A stretch of 64,000 bases of DNA from an uncultured Mediterranea sp. (GTDB lineage: Bacteria > Bacteroidota > Bacteroidia > Bacteroidales > Bacteroidaceae), in assembly GCA_945831575.1 (NCBI GenBank), contig CAMACX010000002.1, positions 62,001 to 126,000 on the forward strand. Direction: 5' to 3'. Under the pieces are notes generated by a model that worked only from the letters and a program-made list of their open reading frames with translations, did no database searches and had not been told where the DNA came from. The translations under genes were made by a program, and so were the position numbers. Positions 36,111 to 44,422 of the stretch are shown here, piece after piece; the first letter of the stretch is position 1, and each line of letters begins with the position of its first letter.

Positions 36111-36220
36111 TCAGCCGCGAACATTTAACTCTCCAGCTGCGAACATTTAACTCCCCAGCTGCGAACATTTAACTCCCCAGCCGCGAACATTTAACTCTTC
36201 GGCTGCGAACATTTAATTGA
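36111..36220. repeat. five tandem copies of a 22-bp repeat
   Basis: Units begin at 36111, 36133, 36155, 36177 and 36199, each exactly 22 bp. The core GCGAACATTTAA is invariant except TTAATT in the last unit; variation is mostly C/T at CAGC[C/T]GCG and CTC[C/T]. The array ends 40 bp before the aminotransferase start. There are no spacers, so it is a minisatellite, not CRISPR. Confidence 0.9.
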
Positions 36221-36260
36221 ATAAAAAAACAGAGCATAAACTTATTACATTAATATCCCT

Positions 36261-37454
36261 ATGAATACATTATCCAATCGTCTGAACAGTCTGTCGCCAT
36301 CGGCCACCCTGGCTATGTCGCAGAAAAGTGCTGAGCTCAAGGCACAAGGTGTAGATGTCATCAACCTGAGTGTGGGTGAACCCGACTTCAACACACCCGA
36401 GCATATCAAGGAGGCCGCTAAAAAGGCCATCGATGAAAACTGGTCACGCTATTCTCCCGTAGCGGGTTACCCCTCGCTGCGCAATGCGATTGTGGCTAAA
36501 CTGAAGCAGGAGAATGGACTCGACTACACTGCTGCACAGATCTCATGTGCCAACGGTGCCAAGCAGTCAGTGTGCAACACCATCCTCACACTGGTCAATC
36601 CGGGTGATGAGGTGATTGTACCCGCTCCCTTCTGGGTAAGCTATCCCGAGATGGTGAAGCTGGCTGAGGGTACACCCGTCATCGTAGCCGCAGGCATCGA
36701 ACAGGACTTCAAGATTACGCCCGAACAGCTTGAGGCTGCCATTACACCCAAGACCAAGGCGCTGATACTCTGCTCTCCCTCCAATCCCACGGGCTCGGTC
36801 TATAGCAAGGAGGAGCTGGCTGCACTTGCTGCTGTGCTGGTGCGTCATGAGCAGGTCTATGTTATTGCTGACGAAATCTATGAGCACATCAACTACATCG
36901 GTCGCCATGAGAGCATCGCTCAGTTCCCCGAACTGAAAGAACGCGTGGTGATTGTCAATGGTGTCTCCAAGGCCTATGCCATGACTGGCTGGCGCATCGG
37001 CTTCATCGCAGGTCCCGAGTGGATAGTGAAGGGGGTCAACAAGTTGCAGGGTCAATACACTTCAGGCCCCTGCTCCGTATCGCAGAAAGCTGCTGAAGCC
37101 GCTTATATCGGTACACAAGAGCCTGTAGAAGAGATGCGCAAAGCCTTTGAGCGCCGTCGTGATTTGATCGTCCGCTTGGCTAAGGAGGTACCTGGATTTG
37201 AGGTCAATGTACCTCAGGGAGCCTTCTATCTCTTCCCCAAGTGCAGTTCGTTCTACGGCAAGTCGGCTCACGGACGTACTGTCAACAACTCCGATGAACT
37301 GGCTATGTACCTGCTCGAAGTAGGTCACGTGGCTTGCGTAGGTGGTACCTCGTTTGGCGCACCTGAGTGCATCCGCATGAGTTACGCTACCAGCGACGAG
37401 AACATTGTTGAGGCCATCCGCCGCATCAAGGAGGCCTTGGCTGAACTGAAGTAA
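36261..37454 (+). CDS. PLP-dependent aminotransferase, aspartate type
   Basis: 397 residues, class I fold. SLSPSATLAMSQKSAELKAQG, INLSVGEPDFNTP and the PLP lysine motif VNGVSKAYAMTGWRIGFIAG (Lys near 238) mark the Ib aspartate/prephenate aminotransferase branch, with R in the C-terminal CIRMSYATS binding the carboxylate. It probably makes aspartate, the precursor that the asparaginase and ThrA further on also handle. It is preceded by the 22-bp repeat array and followed at 15 bp by the TerB-DnaJ gene. Confidence 0.93.
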   Translation: MNTLSNRLNSLSPSATLAMSQKSAELKAQGVDVINLSVGEPDFNTPEHIKEAAKKAIDENWSRYSPVAGYPSLRNAIVAKLKQENGLDYTAAQISCANGAKQSVCNTILTLVNPGDEVIVPAPFWVSYPEMVKLAEGTPVIVAAGIEQDFKITPEQLEAAITPKTKALILCSPSNPTGSVYSKEELAALAAVLVRHEQVYVIADEIYEHINYIGRHESIAQFPELKERVVIVNGVSKAYAMTGWRIGFIAGPEWIVKGVNKLQGQYTSGPCSVSQKAAEAAYIGTQEPVEEMRKAFERRRDLIVRLAKEVPGFEVNVPQGAFYLFPKCSSFYGKSAHGRTVNNSDELAMYLLEVGHVACVGGTSFGAPECIRMSYATSDENIVEAIRRIKEALAELK

Positions 37455-37469
37455 ACTCCTGTAATTGTT

Positions 37470-38264
37470 ATGGGAGCAGCTAAATGGATTGGGGGCATCA
37501 TCGGCTTCATGGCCGGTGGCCCTATCGGTGCCTTGGCCGGTTATGCCCTCGGCTCCATCTTCGAATCGAGTAGTGACACCCCTTCGCAGGACTATTCCCG
37601 CCGGGGCTATGACACCGTTGACAGAGGATATAGTGCGGCTGAAGGGCAGCGCAACAGTTTCCTCTTCTCGCTGTTGGTCATGGCCTCGTACGTCATCAAG
37701 GCCGATGGCAAGGTGATGCACAGCGAGATGGAGTATGTGCGTCAGTTCCTGCGTCAGAGTTTCGGTCCCGTGGCCGCTCAGCAGGGGGAGCAGATCTTGC
37801 TCAACCTCTTTGAACAGCGCAAGCGGATGGACCAGAACAACCCCATGGCCTTCCGTCAGACCATACGCGAATGCGGCGCACAGATTGCCGAAAACCTCTC
37901 GCCCGAACAACGCCTGCAGTTGCTGGCTTTCCTGGCTGAGATAGCCAAGGCCGACGGTAACGTCTGCCAGGCTGAGATTGAGGCGCTCAAGGAGGTGGCC
38001 GCTGCCATGCGCCTTAGTGAGCAAGAGGTCCTCTCGATGCTCAACTTGGGCGGCAGTAGTCTCGAAGAGGCTTACAAGGTGCTTGAAGTGGATCCCACCG
38101 CTTCTGATGATGAGGTCAAGGCTGCTTACCGTCGCTTGGCTCTCAAGCATCATCCCGACCGTGTGGCTACGCTCGGTGAAGACGTGAAGCGTGCTGCTGA
38201 AGAGAAGTTCCAGCAGATCAACAGTGCCAAAGAGATGATTTACAAGGCTAGGGGAATGAAGTAA
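37470..38264 (+). CDS. TerB-DnaJ protein, DjlA-like
   Basis: 264 residues. An N-terminal glycine-rich hydrophobic stretch (GGIIGFMAGGPIGALAGYALGSIFE) is followed by a TerB domain (LFSLLVMASYVIKADGKVMHSEMEYVR...LAFLAEIAKADGNVCQAEIEALKEVA) and a C-terminal J domain (EEAYKVLEVDPTASDDEVKAAYRRLALKHHPDRV). The HPD motif is intact, so it should stimulate a DnaK partner. The arrangement is that of DjlA co-chaperones, which are membrane-linked. It follows the aminotransferase closely. Confidence 0.9.
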   Translation: MGAAKWIGGIIGFMAGGPIGALAGYALGSIFESSSDTPSQDYSRRGYDTVDRGYSAAEGQRNSFLFSLLVMASYVIKADGKVMHSEMEYVRQFLRQSFGPVAAQQGEQILLNLFEQRKRMDQNNPMAFRQTIRECGAQIAENLSPEQRLQLLAFLAEIAKADGNVCQAEIEALKEVAAAMRLSEQEVLSMLNLGGSSLEEAYKVLEVDPTASDDEVKAAYRRLALKHHPDRVATLGEDVKRAAEEKFQQINSAKEMIYKARGMK

Positions 38265-38321
38265 TTCCCGCATATTTACTCCAAGATTCTATTGAAAACC
38301 GACTATCAATCGTTATCTTTT

Positions 38322-41300
38322 ATGAAAAAAAGACTGATTACCCTCTGTCTGGGTATGGTAGCTTTGACTAGCTATGCCATCACTCCGTTGTGGATGCGCG
38401 ACGTGCGCATCTCGCCCGATGGGTCGCAGATTGCCTTCTGCTACAAAGGCGATATCTATAAAGTGGCTGCTGCAGGTGGCGAAGCACAGCGTCTCACTAC
38501 GCAGGAGTCTTACGAGAGCAACCCGGTGTGGAGTCCCGATGGTAAGCAGATAGCTTTTGCCAGCGACCGCTACGGCAACTTCGACCTCTTCGTAATGTCT
38601 GCTGCAGGTGGAACGGCTACCCGCCTTACCGCCCACTCCAGCAGCGAACTCCCCTGGAGCTTCTCGCCCGATGGGCGCGATATCTACTTCTCTGCCGCCA
38701 TACAGGATCCGGCCAGCAGTGCACTTTTCCCCTCAGGAGCCATGACAGAACTCTACAAGGTACCTGTCGCAGGTGGACGCACCCAGCAGGTGCTGGCCAC
38801 TCCGGCAGAGATGGTCTGCTTCAGTGCCGACGGTAACCGGCTCTATTACCAGGACCGCAAGGGCTTTGAGGACGAATGGCGTAAGCACCACACCTCTTCG
38901 ATAACCCGTGATATCTGGGTGGTCGATACGGCTACGGGCCGTCACACCAATCTCACCCAACGTCCAGGAGAAGACCGTAACCCCGTCCTCAGTCCCGACG
39001 GTAAGCAGCTCTACATACTCAGTGAACGCAACGGAGGTTCCTTCAATGTCTATGCCCTCGATGCGACCAACCCCTCGAAGGCTGAGGTTGTGACTCACTT
39101 CACGACCCATCCCGTTCGCTTCCTCTCCATGGGGAGCAATGGATTGCTCTGTTACACCTACGACGGTGAGATCTATACCCAGCGTCCAGGCAGTGAACCT
39201 CAGAAGGTTGCTATCAATCTGGTCAGCGATGATGCACCTACCTTTGCCAACCTTCACTTGAGTCGTGGTGCTACCGATGCAGTACCTTCACCCGATGGCA
39301 AGCAGGTGGCCTTCATCCTTCGCGGAGAAGTGTTTGTCACCTCCGTTGATTACAACACCACCAAACAGATTACCCATACTGCTGCGGCAGAGAGCAATAT
39401 AACTTGGGGAGCCGATAACCGTACCCTTGCCTATTGCAGCGAACGCGATGGTAAGGTGCAGCTCGTTGTGGCACGCATTGCCCGCAAGGAGGATCCCAAC
39501 TTTGCCAACGCTACGCTGATTGACGAGGAGATTCTCCTCCCATCCGCCGATGTGGAGCGTATGATGCCCACATTCAGTCCCGATGGCAAGGAGTTGGCCT
39601 TCATCGAGGACCGTTTCCGCCTCATGGTGCTCAATATGGAGAGCGGACGTGTGCGTCAGGTGACTGACGGCTCCACCTGGTATGATACTGGTGGTGGGTT
39701 TACTTTCCGTTGGAGCCCTGATGGCCAGTGGTTTACCCTGGAGTTCATCGGCAATCGACGTGACCCCTATGCAGATATTGGCCTGGTGAGTGCTCAGGGT
39801 GGTGAGATTACCAACCTCACAGGCAGCGGCTACATGCACGGCCATCCACGCTTCGTGATGGAGGGTAACGCCATCCTCTTCAGCAGTGAACGTTACGGTA
39901 TGCGTTCCCACGCCTCATGGGGTTCGCTCGATGATGCCCTGCTCGTCTTCCTCAATCAGGATGCCTACGACAAGTACCGTCTGAGCAAGGAGGACTACGA
40001 ACTGCTCAAGGAGATGGAGAAGGAGAATAAGAAGAAAGGTGAAACATCGAAAGACAAGAAGGATGCTGGCAAGAAGAAGGGTAACAAGAAGGAATCCGAT
40101 GAAGAGATCCCCGAGGTGAAGCCTATCAAGGTGGAACTGGAGGGCATTCAGGACCGCATTGTGCGCCTTACTCCCAATTCTTCGCACATGACCGATGCCC
40201 TTCTCTCACCCGATGGAGAGAATCTTTACTACCTTGCTTCCTTTGAGGGAGGTTACGACCTCTGGAAGATGGATTTGCGTAAGCGTGAGACCAAGTTGGT
40301 TCATAAGTTGGATGCCGGATGGGCTTCGCTGGAACTCGATGCCAAGGGAGAGAAGATGTTTATCCTTGGCGGCAACATCGCCAAGCGTATGGACTTGAAG
40401 TCGGACAAGCTCGACAACATCAGCTACCAGGCCAACTTGAAGATGGACCTCGCAGCCGAGCGCGAGTACATGTTTAATCACGTCTATCGCCAGGAGCAGA
40501 AGCGCTTCTATAACCTCAACATGCACGGTGTGGATTGGGATGCGATGAGTGCAGCCTATCGTAAGTTTCTTCCTCACATCAACAACAACTACGACTTTGC
40601 TGAGATGCTCAGCGAATGGTTGGGCGAACTCAACGTGTCGCACACCGGTGGACGTTACTACTCCGACCTGCAAAGTGAACCGACTGCCAACCTGGGTCTG
40701 CTCTATGACTGGAGCTACGAAGGCAATGGCCTCAAGGTGGCCGAAGTGGTTGAGAAGGGGCCATTTAGCCGTGCTACGAGCCGTGTGAAGGCTGGTGTCA
40801 TCGTGGAGAAGATTGACGGACAGTCCCTCTCAGCTGAGGCCGACTATGCTCCGTTGCTGGCCAACAAGGTGGGCCGAAAGACCCTCGTCAGCTTCTACGA
40901 CCCGCAGCGTGGAGAGCGTTGGGATGAGGTGGTACTCCCCATCTCGCAGGGCACTATGGGCGGCCTTCTCTACACGCGTTGGGTGAAGCAGCGTGCAGCC
41001 GATGTGGAGCGGTGGTCCAATGGACGTCTGGGCTATGTACACATCCAGTCGATGGCCGACGGCAGCTTCCGCACGGTCTATAGTGATATCCTCGGTAAGT
41101 ACAATCAGTGCGACGGCATTGTAATCGATACCCGCTTCAATGGTGGTGGTCGCTTGCACGAAGACATCGAAATCCTCTTTAGCGGTGAGAAGTACCTCAC
41201 TCAGGTCGTACGGGGCCGCGAGGCGTGCGACATGCCCAGCCGCCGTTGGAACAAACCCAGCATCATGTTGCAGTGTGAGGCTAACTACTCCAATGCCCAC

Positions 41301-41579
41301 GGCACCCCCTGGGTCTATAAGCACCGTGGCATAGGCAAACTGGTGGGAGCTCCTGTACCTGGCACTATGACTAGTGTGTCGTGGGAGACCCTGCAAGACC
41401 GTTCGCTTGTCTTTGGCATCCCTGTCATTGGTTACCAGTTGCCCGATGGCAGCTACCTGGAGAACAAGCAGCTCGAGCCCGATATACAGGTGCTTAACGC
41501 TCCCGAGACAATCGTGACCGGTGAAGACACCCAATTGCGCAGAGCTGTGGAAGAGTTGCTTAAAGAGGTGAAGAAATAA
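38322..41579 (+). CDS. tricorn-type S41 protease
   Basis: 1085 residues from ATG 38322, which gives a signal peptide ending LTSYA. Two WD40/PD40 propellers (about 30-560) contain repeats such as 'NPVWSPDGKQIAFASDRYGNFDLFVM' and 'MMPTFSPDGKELAFIEDRF'. A Lys/Glu-rich linker (about 560-600), a PDZ domain (about 800-890) and an S41 serine-protease domain follow. Candidate catalytic residues are S773-H774 in NVSHTGG, S990 in ANYSNAHG and E1047 in YLENKQ, spaced as in archaeal tricorn (745/746, 965, 1023). A periplasmic peptide-degrading role is likely. Confidence 0.93.
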   Translation: MKKRLITLCLGMVALTSYAITPLWMRDVRISPDGSQIAFCYKGDIYKVAAAGGEAQRLTTQESYESNPVWSPDGKQIAFASDRYGNFDLFVMSAAGGTATRLTAHSSSELPWSFSPDGRDIYFSAAIQDPASSALFPSGAMTELYKVPVAGGRTQQVLATPAEMVCFSADGNRLYYQDRKGFEDEWRKHHTSSITRDIWVVDTATGRHTNLTQRPGEDRNPVLSPDGKQLYILSERNGGSFNVYALDATNPSKAEVVTHFTTHPVRFLSMGSNGLLCYTYDGEIYTQRPGSEPQKVAINLVSDDAPTFANLHLSRGATDAVPSPDGKQVAFILRGEVFVTSVDYNTTKQITHTAAAESNITWGADNRTLAYCSERDGKVQLVVARIARKEDPNFANATLIDEEILLPSADVERMMPTFSPDGKELAFIEDRFRLMVLNMESGRVRQVTDGSTWYDTGGGFTFRWSPDGQWFTLEFIGNRRDPYADIGLVSAQGGEITNLTGSGYMHGHPRFVMEGNAILFSSERYGMRSHASWGSLDDALLVFLNQDAYDKYRLSKEDYELLKEMEKENKKKGETSKDKKDAGKKKGNKKESDEEIPEVKPIKVELEGIQDRIVRLTPNSSHMTDALLSPDGENLYYLASFEGGYDLWKMDLRKRETKLVHKLDAGWASLELDAKGEKMFILGGNIAKRMDLKSDKLDNISYQANLKMDLAAEREYMFNHVYRQEQKRFYNLNMHGVDWDAMSAAYRKFLPHINNNYDFAEMLSEWLGELNVSHTGGRYYSDLQSEPTANLGLLYDWSYEGNGLKVAEVVEKGPFSRATSRVKAGVIVEKIDGQSLSAEADYAPLLANKVGRKTLVSFYDPQRGERWDEVVLPISQGTMGGLLYTRWVKQRAADVERWSNGRLGYVHIQSMADGSFRTVYSDILGKYNQCDGIVIDTRFNGGGRLHEDIEILFSGEKYLTQVVRGREACDMPSRRWNKPSIMLQCEANYSNAHGTPWVYKHRGIGKLVGAPVPGTMTSVSWETLQDRSLVFGIPVIGYQLPDGSYLENKQLEPDIQVLNAPETIVTGEDTQLRRAVEELLKEVKK

Positions 41580-41625
41580 GTAACATTCTATCTTCGTACA
41601 ATCTATCTACAAGACTACAAAACAT

Positions 41626-42903
41626 ATGACTACAACAGGAATGAAACCGACCTATACGCTGGTGGCCCCGGTGACTTTGCAGGCTCGTGTGGCTCTGCCG
41701 GCATCCAAGAGCATCAGTAACCGTGCGTTGATATTGCACGCCTTGAGTGGGGGCGTGCAACGCCCCCTCAATCTGAGCGATTGCGATGATACGGCTGTGA
41801 TGATTCGTGCCTTGGAGTGTGACAGTGCAGCGATTGACATTCATGCCGCTGGTACGGCGATGCGTTTTCTAACGGCCTACCTCAGTACCCGTCCAGGCAG
41901 CAGGTTGCTCACAGGAAGTGCTCGCATGAAGCAACGTCCCATCCGTCTGCTGGTCGATGCCTTGCGTACCCTTGGGGCAGACATCCGCTATGCTGAGCAA
42001 GAAGGTTTTCCACCCCTGTTGATTCAAGGGAAGGCGCTACCTGGCAGTGAGATTACACTGGCAGGTAGCGTCAGTTCCCAGTATATCTCCGCCCTGTTGA
42101 TGATTGGTCCTACGCTGCCCAGTGGCTTGACCCTTCATTTGACGGGTGACCTCATCTCCGTACCTTACATCAACCTTACCCTCTCCCTTATGGGCCATTA
42201 CGGTGCTGAGGCTCGCTGGAGTGACGAACGCACCATCCGGGTAGAGCCAGGTAGATATCGTGATGTACCCTTTACGGTAGAGAGCGATTGGAGTGCGGCC
42301 TCCTATTGGTATGAGATGATGGCGCTGTGGCAACCACAGCACGAGGAGATGGGGAGTTCTGCAGAGCACAATCCCTGCATCGAGTTGCAGGGTCTCTTTC
42401 CCCGTAGCAGTCAAGGTGATAGCCGTGGTGCGGAACTCTTTGCCAAGCTGGGGGTCCATACCGCATTTACCGATGAGGGGGTACGGTTGACCCGTCTGGG
42501 TACGCCTGTAGCCCGCATGGTAGAGCATCTGGTCGATATGCCTGATCTGGCACAAACCTTTGTCGTGACCTGCTGTCTAATGGGAATTCCGTTTAGATTC
42601 AGCGGTTTGCAGAGCCTGCGTATCAAGGAGACCGACCGCATATCAGCCCTCCAACAGGAACTCCGTAAGTTGGGTTATGTGATTAAGGACGAGCACGACA
42701 GCATCCTCTCCTGGAATGGTGAACGCTGTCCTGTGGAAGAACATCCAGTGATTGCCACCTACGATGACCACCGTATGGCCATGGCCTTTGCCCCCGCCGT
42801 ACTCCGGTTGCCGGAGCTTACTATAGACCATCCTGAGGTAGTCAGCAAGTCCTATCCTGTCTATTGGCAACATCTGGAGGCAGCAGGCTTCTCCATCCGT
42901 TAG
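41626..42903 (+). CDS. aroA: 3-phosphoshikimate 1-carboxyvinyltransferase (EPSP synthase)
   Basis: 425 residues. It adds the enolpyruvyl group to shikimate 3-phosphate in chorismate synthesis. The start KSISNRALILHAL, DTAVMIRAL, AGTAMRF, the SSQYISALLMI stretch, LRIKETDRISALQQELRKLG and DDHRMAMAFAP are diagnostic. ATG 41641 is an alternative start. Length is normal. It lies after the tricorn gene with 46 bp between and faces the asparaginase gene. Confidence 0.95.
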   Translation: MTTTGMKPTYTLVAPVTLQARVALPASKSISNRALILHALSGGVQRPLNLSDCDDTAVMIRALECDSAAIDIHAAGTAMRFLTAYLSTRPGSRLLTGSARMKQRPIRLLVDALRTLGADIRYAEQEGFPPLLIQGKALPGSEITLAGSVSSQYISALLMIGPTLPSGLTLHLTGDLISVPYINLTLSLMGHYGAEARWSDERTIRVEPGRYRDVPFTVESDWSAASYWYEMMALWQPQHEEMGSSAEHNPCIELQGLFPRSSQGDSRGAELFAKLGVHTAFTDEGVRLTRLGTPVARMVEHLVDMPDLAQTFVVTCCLMGIPFRFSGLQSLRIKETDRISALQQELRKLGYVIKDEHDSILSWNGERCPVEEHPVIATYDDHRMAMAFAPAVLRLPELTIDHPEVVSKSYPVYWQHLEAAGFSIR

Positions 42904-42931
42904 CACCTCTTGCACTCCCCGTACGCTCGAT

Positions 42932-43990
42932 TCAGCGGGTCAGTTCACCGGCTAGAGGGGTCATCATCAGGCGGCGTACTTCTGAAGGAGAGTAGTGGTG
43001 ACCTAGCAGAAACATCAGTTTGGTCACGGCAGCCTCTATAGTCATGTCGTAACCGCTCACCACGCCGGCTTGCATCAGGTGATATCCCGTCTCGTAGCGC
43101 TCCATTTCCACTGTGCCGGCGTTGCATTGCGTTACATTGATTACCACGATGCCCCGCTGTGTAGCCTCGCTCAGTGCATTGAGAAACCACGGCTTGCTTG
43201 GTGCATTGCCCGAACCAAACGTCTCCAGAATCACCCCCTTCAGCCCCGGCGTGTGCAGTACAGCATCCACGATGTGCTGGCCAATGCCAGGGAAGAGCTT
43301 GAGCACCGTCAGGTTGGTGTCGAGCAGGTAGTGTGGATTCAGGCTTCGCTCTACCTCCCGTTCTTCTCGCGTGGGGTGATTGGTGTTAATCTGAGGCAGA
43401 TTGTACTTGATGTGGATGCCCGCCGTGGCCAGTGAAGGGTAGTTGAAGGAGCGGAACGCATTAAAGTCCTCCGCATTGATTTTCGTCGTACGGTTGCCCC
43501 GCATGAGGTGGTTCTCAAAGAAAATGCACACTTCGGGTACTACAGGTGACCCGTCTTCACGAGTGGCTGCTGCAATCTCCAGGCTGGTCAGCAGGTTCTC
43601 CTTGCCGTCCGTGCGGAGTACCCCGATGGGAAGCTGTGATCCGGTGAGAATCACCGGTTTGTTGAGTCCTTCGAGCATGAAGCTCAAGGCCGATGCGGTG
43701 AAAGCCATGGTGTCCGTACCATGTAGTATCACGAAACCGCTGTAGCGCGCGTAGTTCTTGCTCACTACCTCTACTAGCTTGCGCCAGCTCTCCGTGTCCA
43801 TGTCCGATGAGTCAATGGGAGGGTCAAACGTATAGGTGTCGATACTGAAGTCGAATCGTTCCAGCTCGGGGACATGTCTTTGGAGTTGCTCCAGGTTGAA
43901 GTTCTCAAGGGCACCCGTCTCCGGATTTTCCATCATACCGATGGTTCCTCCGGTGTAAATTAGCAAAATGGAAGTATCAGAGCCGTTCAT
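42932..43990 (-). CDS. ansA: type I L-asparaginase
   Basis: 352 residues from ATG 43990; the frame continues upstream 61 codons, but through AT-rich promoter DNA. The first catalytic threonine is in LLIYTGGTIGM and the second set in FVILHGTDTMAFTASALSFML. Length and the absence of a signal peptide point to the cytosolic type I enzyme, which hydrolyses asparagine to aspartate and ammonia. A TATCTTTG -7 element lies on the minus strand at 44018-44025, 28 bp upstream. Confidence 0.95.
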   Translation of the reverse strand: MNGSDTSILLIYTGGTIGMMENPETGALENFNLEQLQRHVPELERFDFSIDTYTFDPPIDSSDMDTESWRKLVEVVSKNYARYSGFVILHGTDTMAFTASALSFMLEGLNKPVILTGSQLPIGVLRTDGKENLLTSLEIAAATREDGSPVVPEVCIFFENHLMRGNRTTKINAEDFNAFRSFNYPSLATAGIHIKYNLPQINTNHPTREEREVERSLNPHYLLDTNLTVLKLFPGIGQHIVDAVLHTPGLKGVILETFGSGNAPSKPWFLNALSEATQRGIVVINVTQCNAGTVEMERYETGYHLMQAGVVSGYDMTIEAAVTKLMFLLGHHYSPSEVRRLMMTPLAGELTR

Positions 43991-44017
43991 GTGTGTTGTG
44001 ATTGAATATTTTCGCTG

Positions 44018-44025
44018 CAAAGATA
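44018..44025 (-). promoter_or_regulatory. -7 element of the asparaginase promoter
   Basis: TATCTTTG on the minus strand, 28 bp before ATG 43990. The -33 box is not clear. Confidence 0.55.
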
Positions 44026-44152
44026 TGAATATTCCTTGTATTATCCGACATTTTGATACTTTCTTTTTGCGGTATTCTTCTCTTTTCTTTTTCAAGAAGA
44101 AAAAATATCGCAAAAAAGTGAGGAAAAGTGATAGATTGAAAAGATTTATTCT

Positions 44153-44160
44153 TAATTTTG
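44153..44160 (+). promoter_or_regulatory. -7 element of the threonine operon promoter
   Basis: TAATTTTG at 44153-44160 matches TAnnTTTG and is 29 bp before the leader peptide start. No good TTTG is seen 19-21 bp upstream, so the -33 part may be degenerate or activator-dependent. Confidence 0.5.
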
Positions 44161-44188
44161 CCGCGAATTTCAATAAAGCGTAGCAACA

Positions 44189-44260
44189 ATGATGTTATAC
44201 AGTTACTATCTTCACTTCGTCACATCGACATACGTCGGTACCATGACCCCTCGGGGTTAA
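44189..44260 (+). CDS. candidate threonine operon leader peptide
   Basis: A 23-codon frame begins ATG ATG (44189-44194) and ends TAA 44258-44260. It reads MMLYSYYLHF, then VTSTYVGTMTPRG. Four threonines cluster in 8 codons at its end, just before and inside a CCCC-TC-GGGG inverted repeat. It is the only reading frame between the -7 box and thrA and is far enough from thrA (163 bp) to leave room for an attenuator. The shape is that of amino-acid leader peptides. Four tyrosines are also present. It could be chance; a comparison with related genomes would decide. Confidence 0.5.
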   Translation: MMLYSYYLHFVTSTYVGTMTPRG

Positions 44261-44355
44261 GGATAGTATTTTGTGTTTCTACGTGATACACGCATTTTCA
44301 ATCAGTTTCTTTTTTATCCACCCCGTTGTGTAGCCCTCTCCAAGGGGAGGAGGCT
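44246..44355 (+). promoter_or_regulatory. candidate attenuator of the threonine operon
   Basis: Several mutually exclusive pairings are seen. CGGGGT (44252-44257) can pair with ACCCC just 5' of it or with ACCCCG at 44320-44325. AGGGG at 44343-44347 can pair with CCCCT at 44247-44251. A hairpin AGCCCTCTCC-AAGG (44332-44355, 10 pairs with one mismatch) occupies the last part. A T-run at 44306-44316 lies between. Such switching stems next to a Thr-rich leader are what ribosome-controlled attenuation needs. Confidence 0.45.
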
Positions 44356-44422
44356 TGTTGCATAGGATACAGACAATAGCGTCCCCTTATATTTTGAAGT
44401 TTAAAAACAGATACGACATAGC

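Noticed and set aside
36111..36220. CRISPR-like array
   Set aside because: The units are contiguous 22-bp repeats without spacers and no cas gene is near, so it is a minisatellite.
37062..38273. A 403-codon antisense frame over the aminotransferase end and the TerB-DnaJ gene
   Set aside because: The plus-strand proteins carry clear motifs (HPD of the J domain, TerB repeats); the antisense frame has none.
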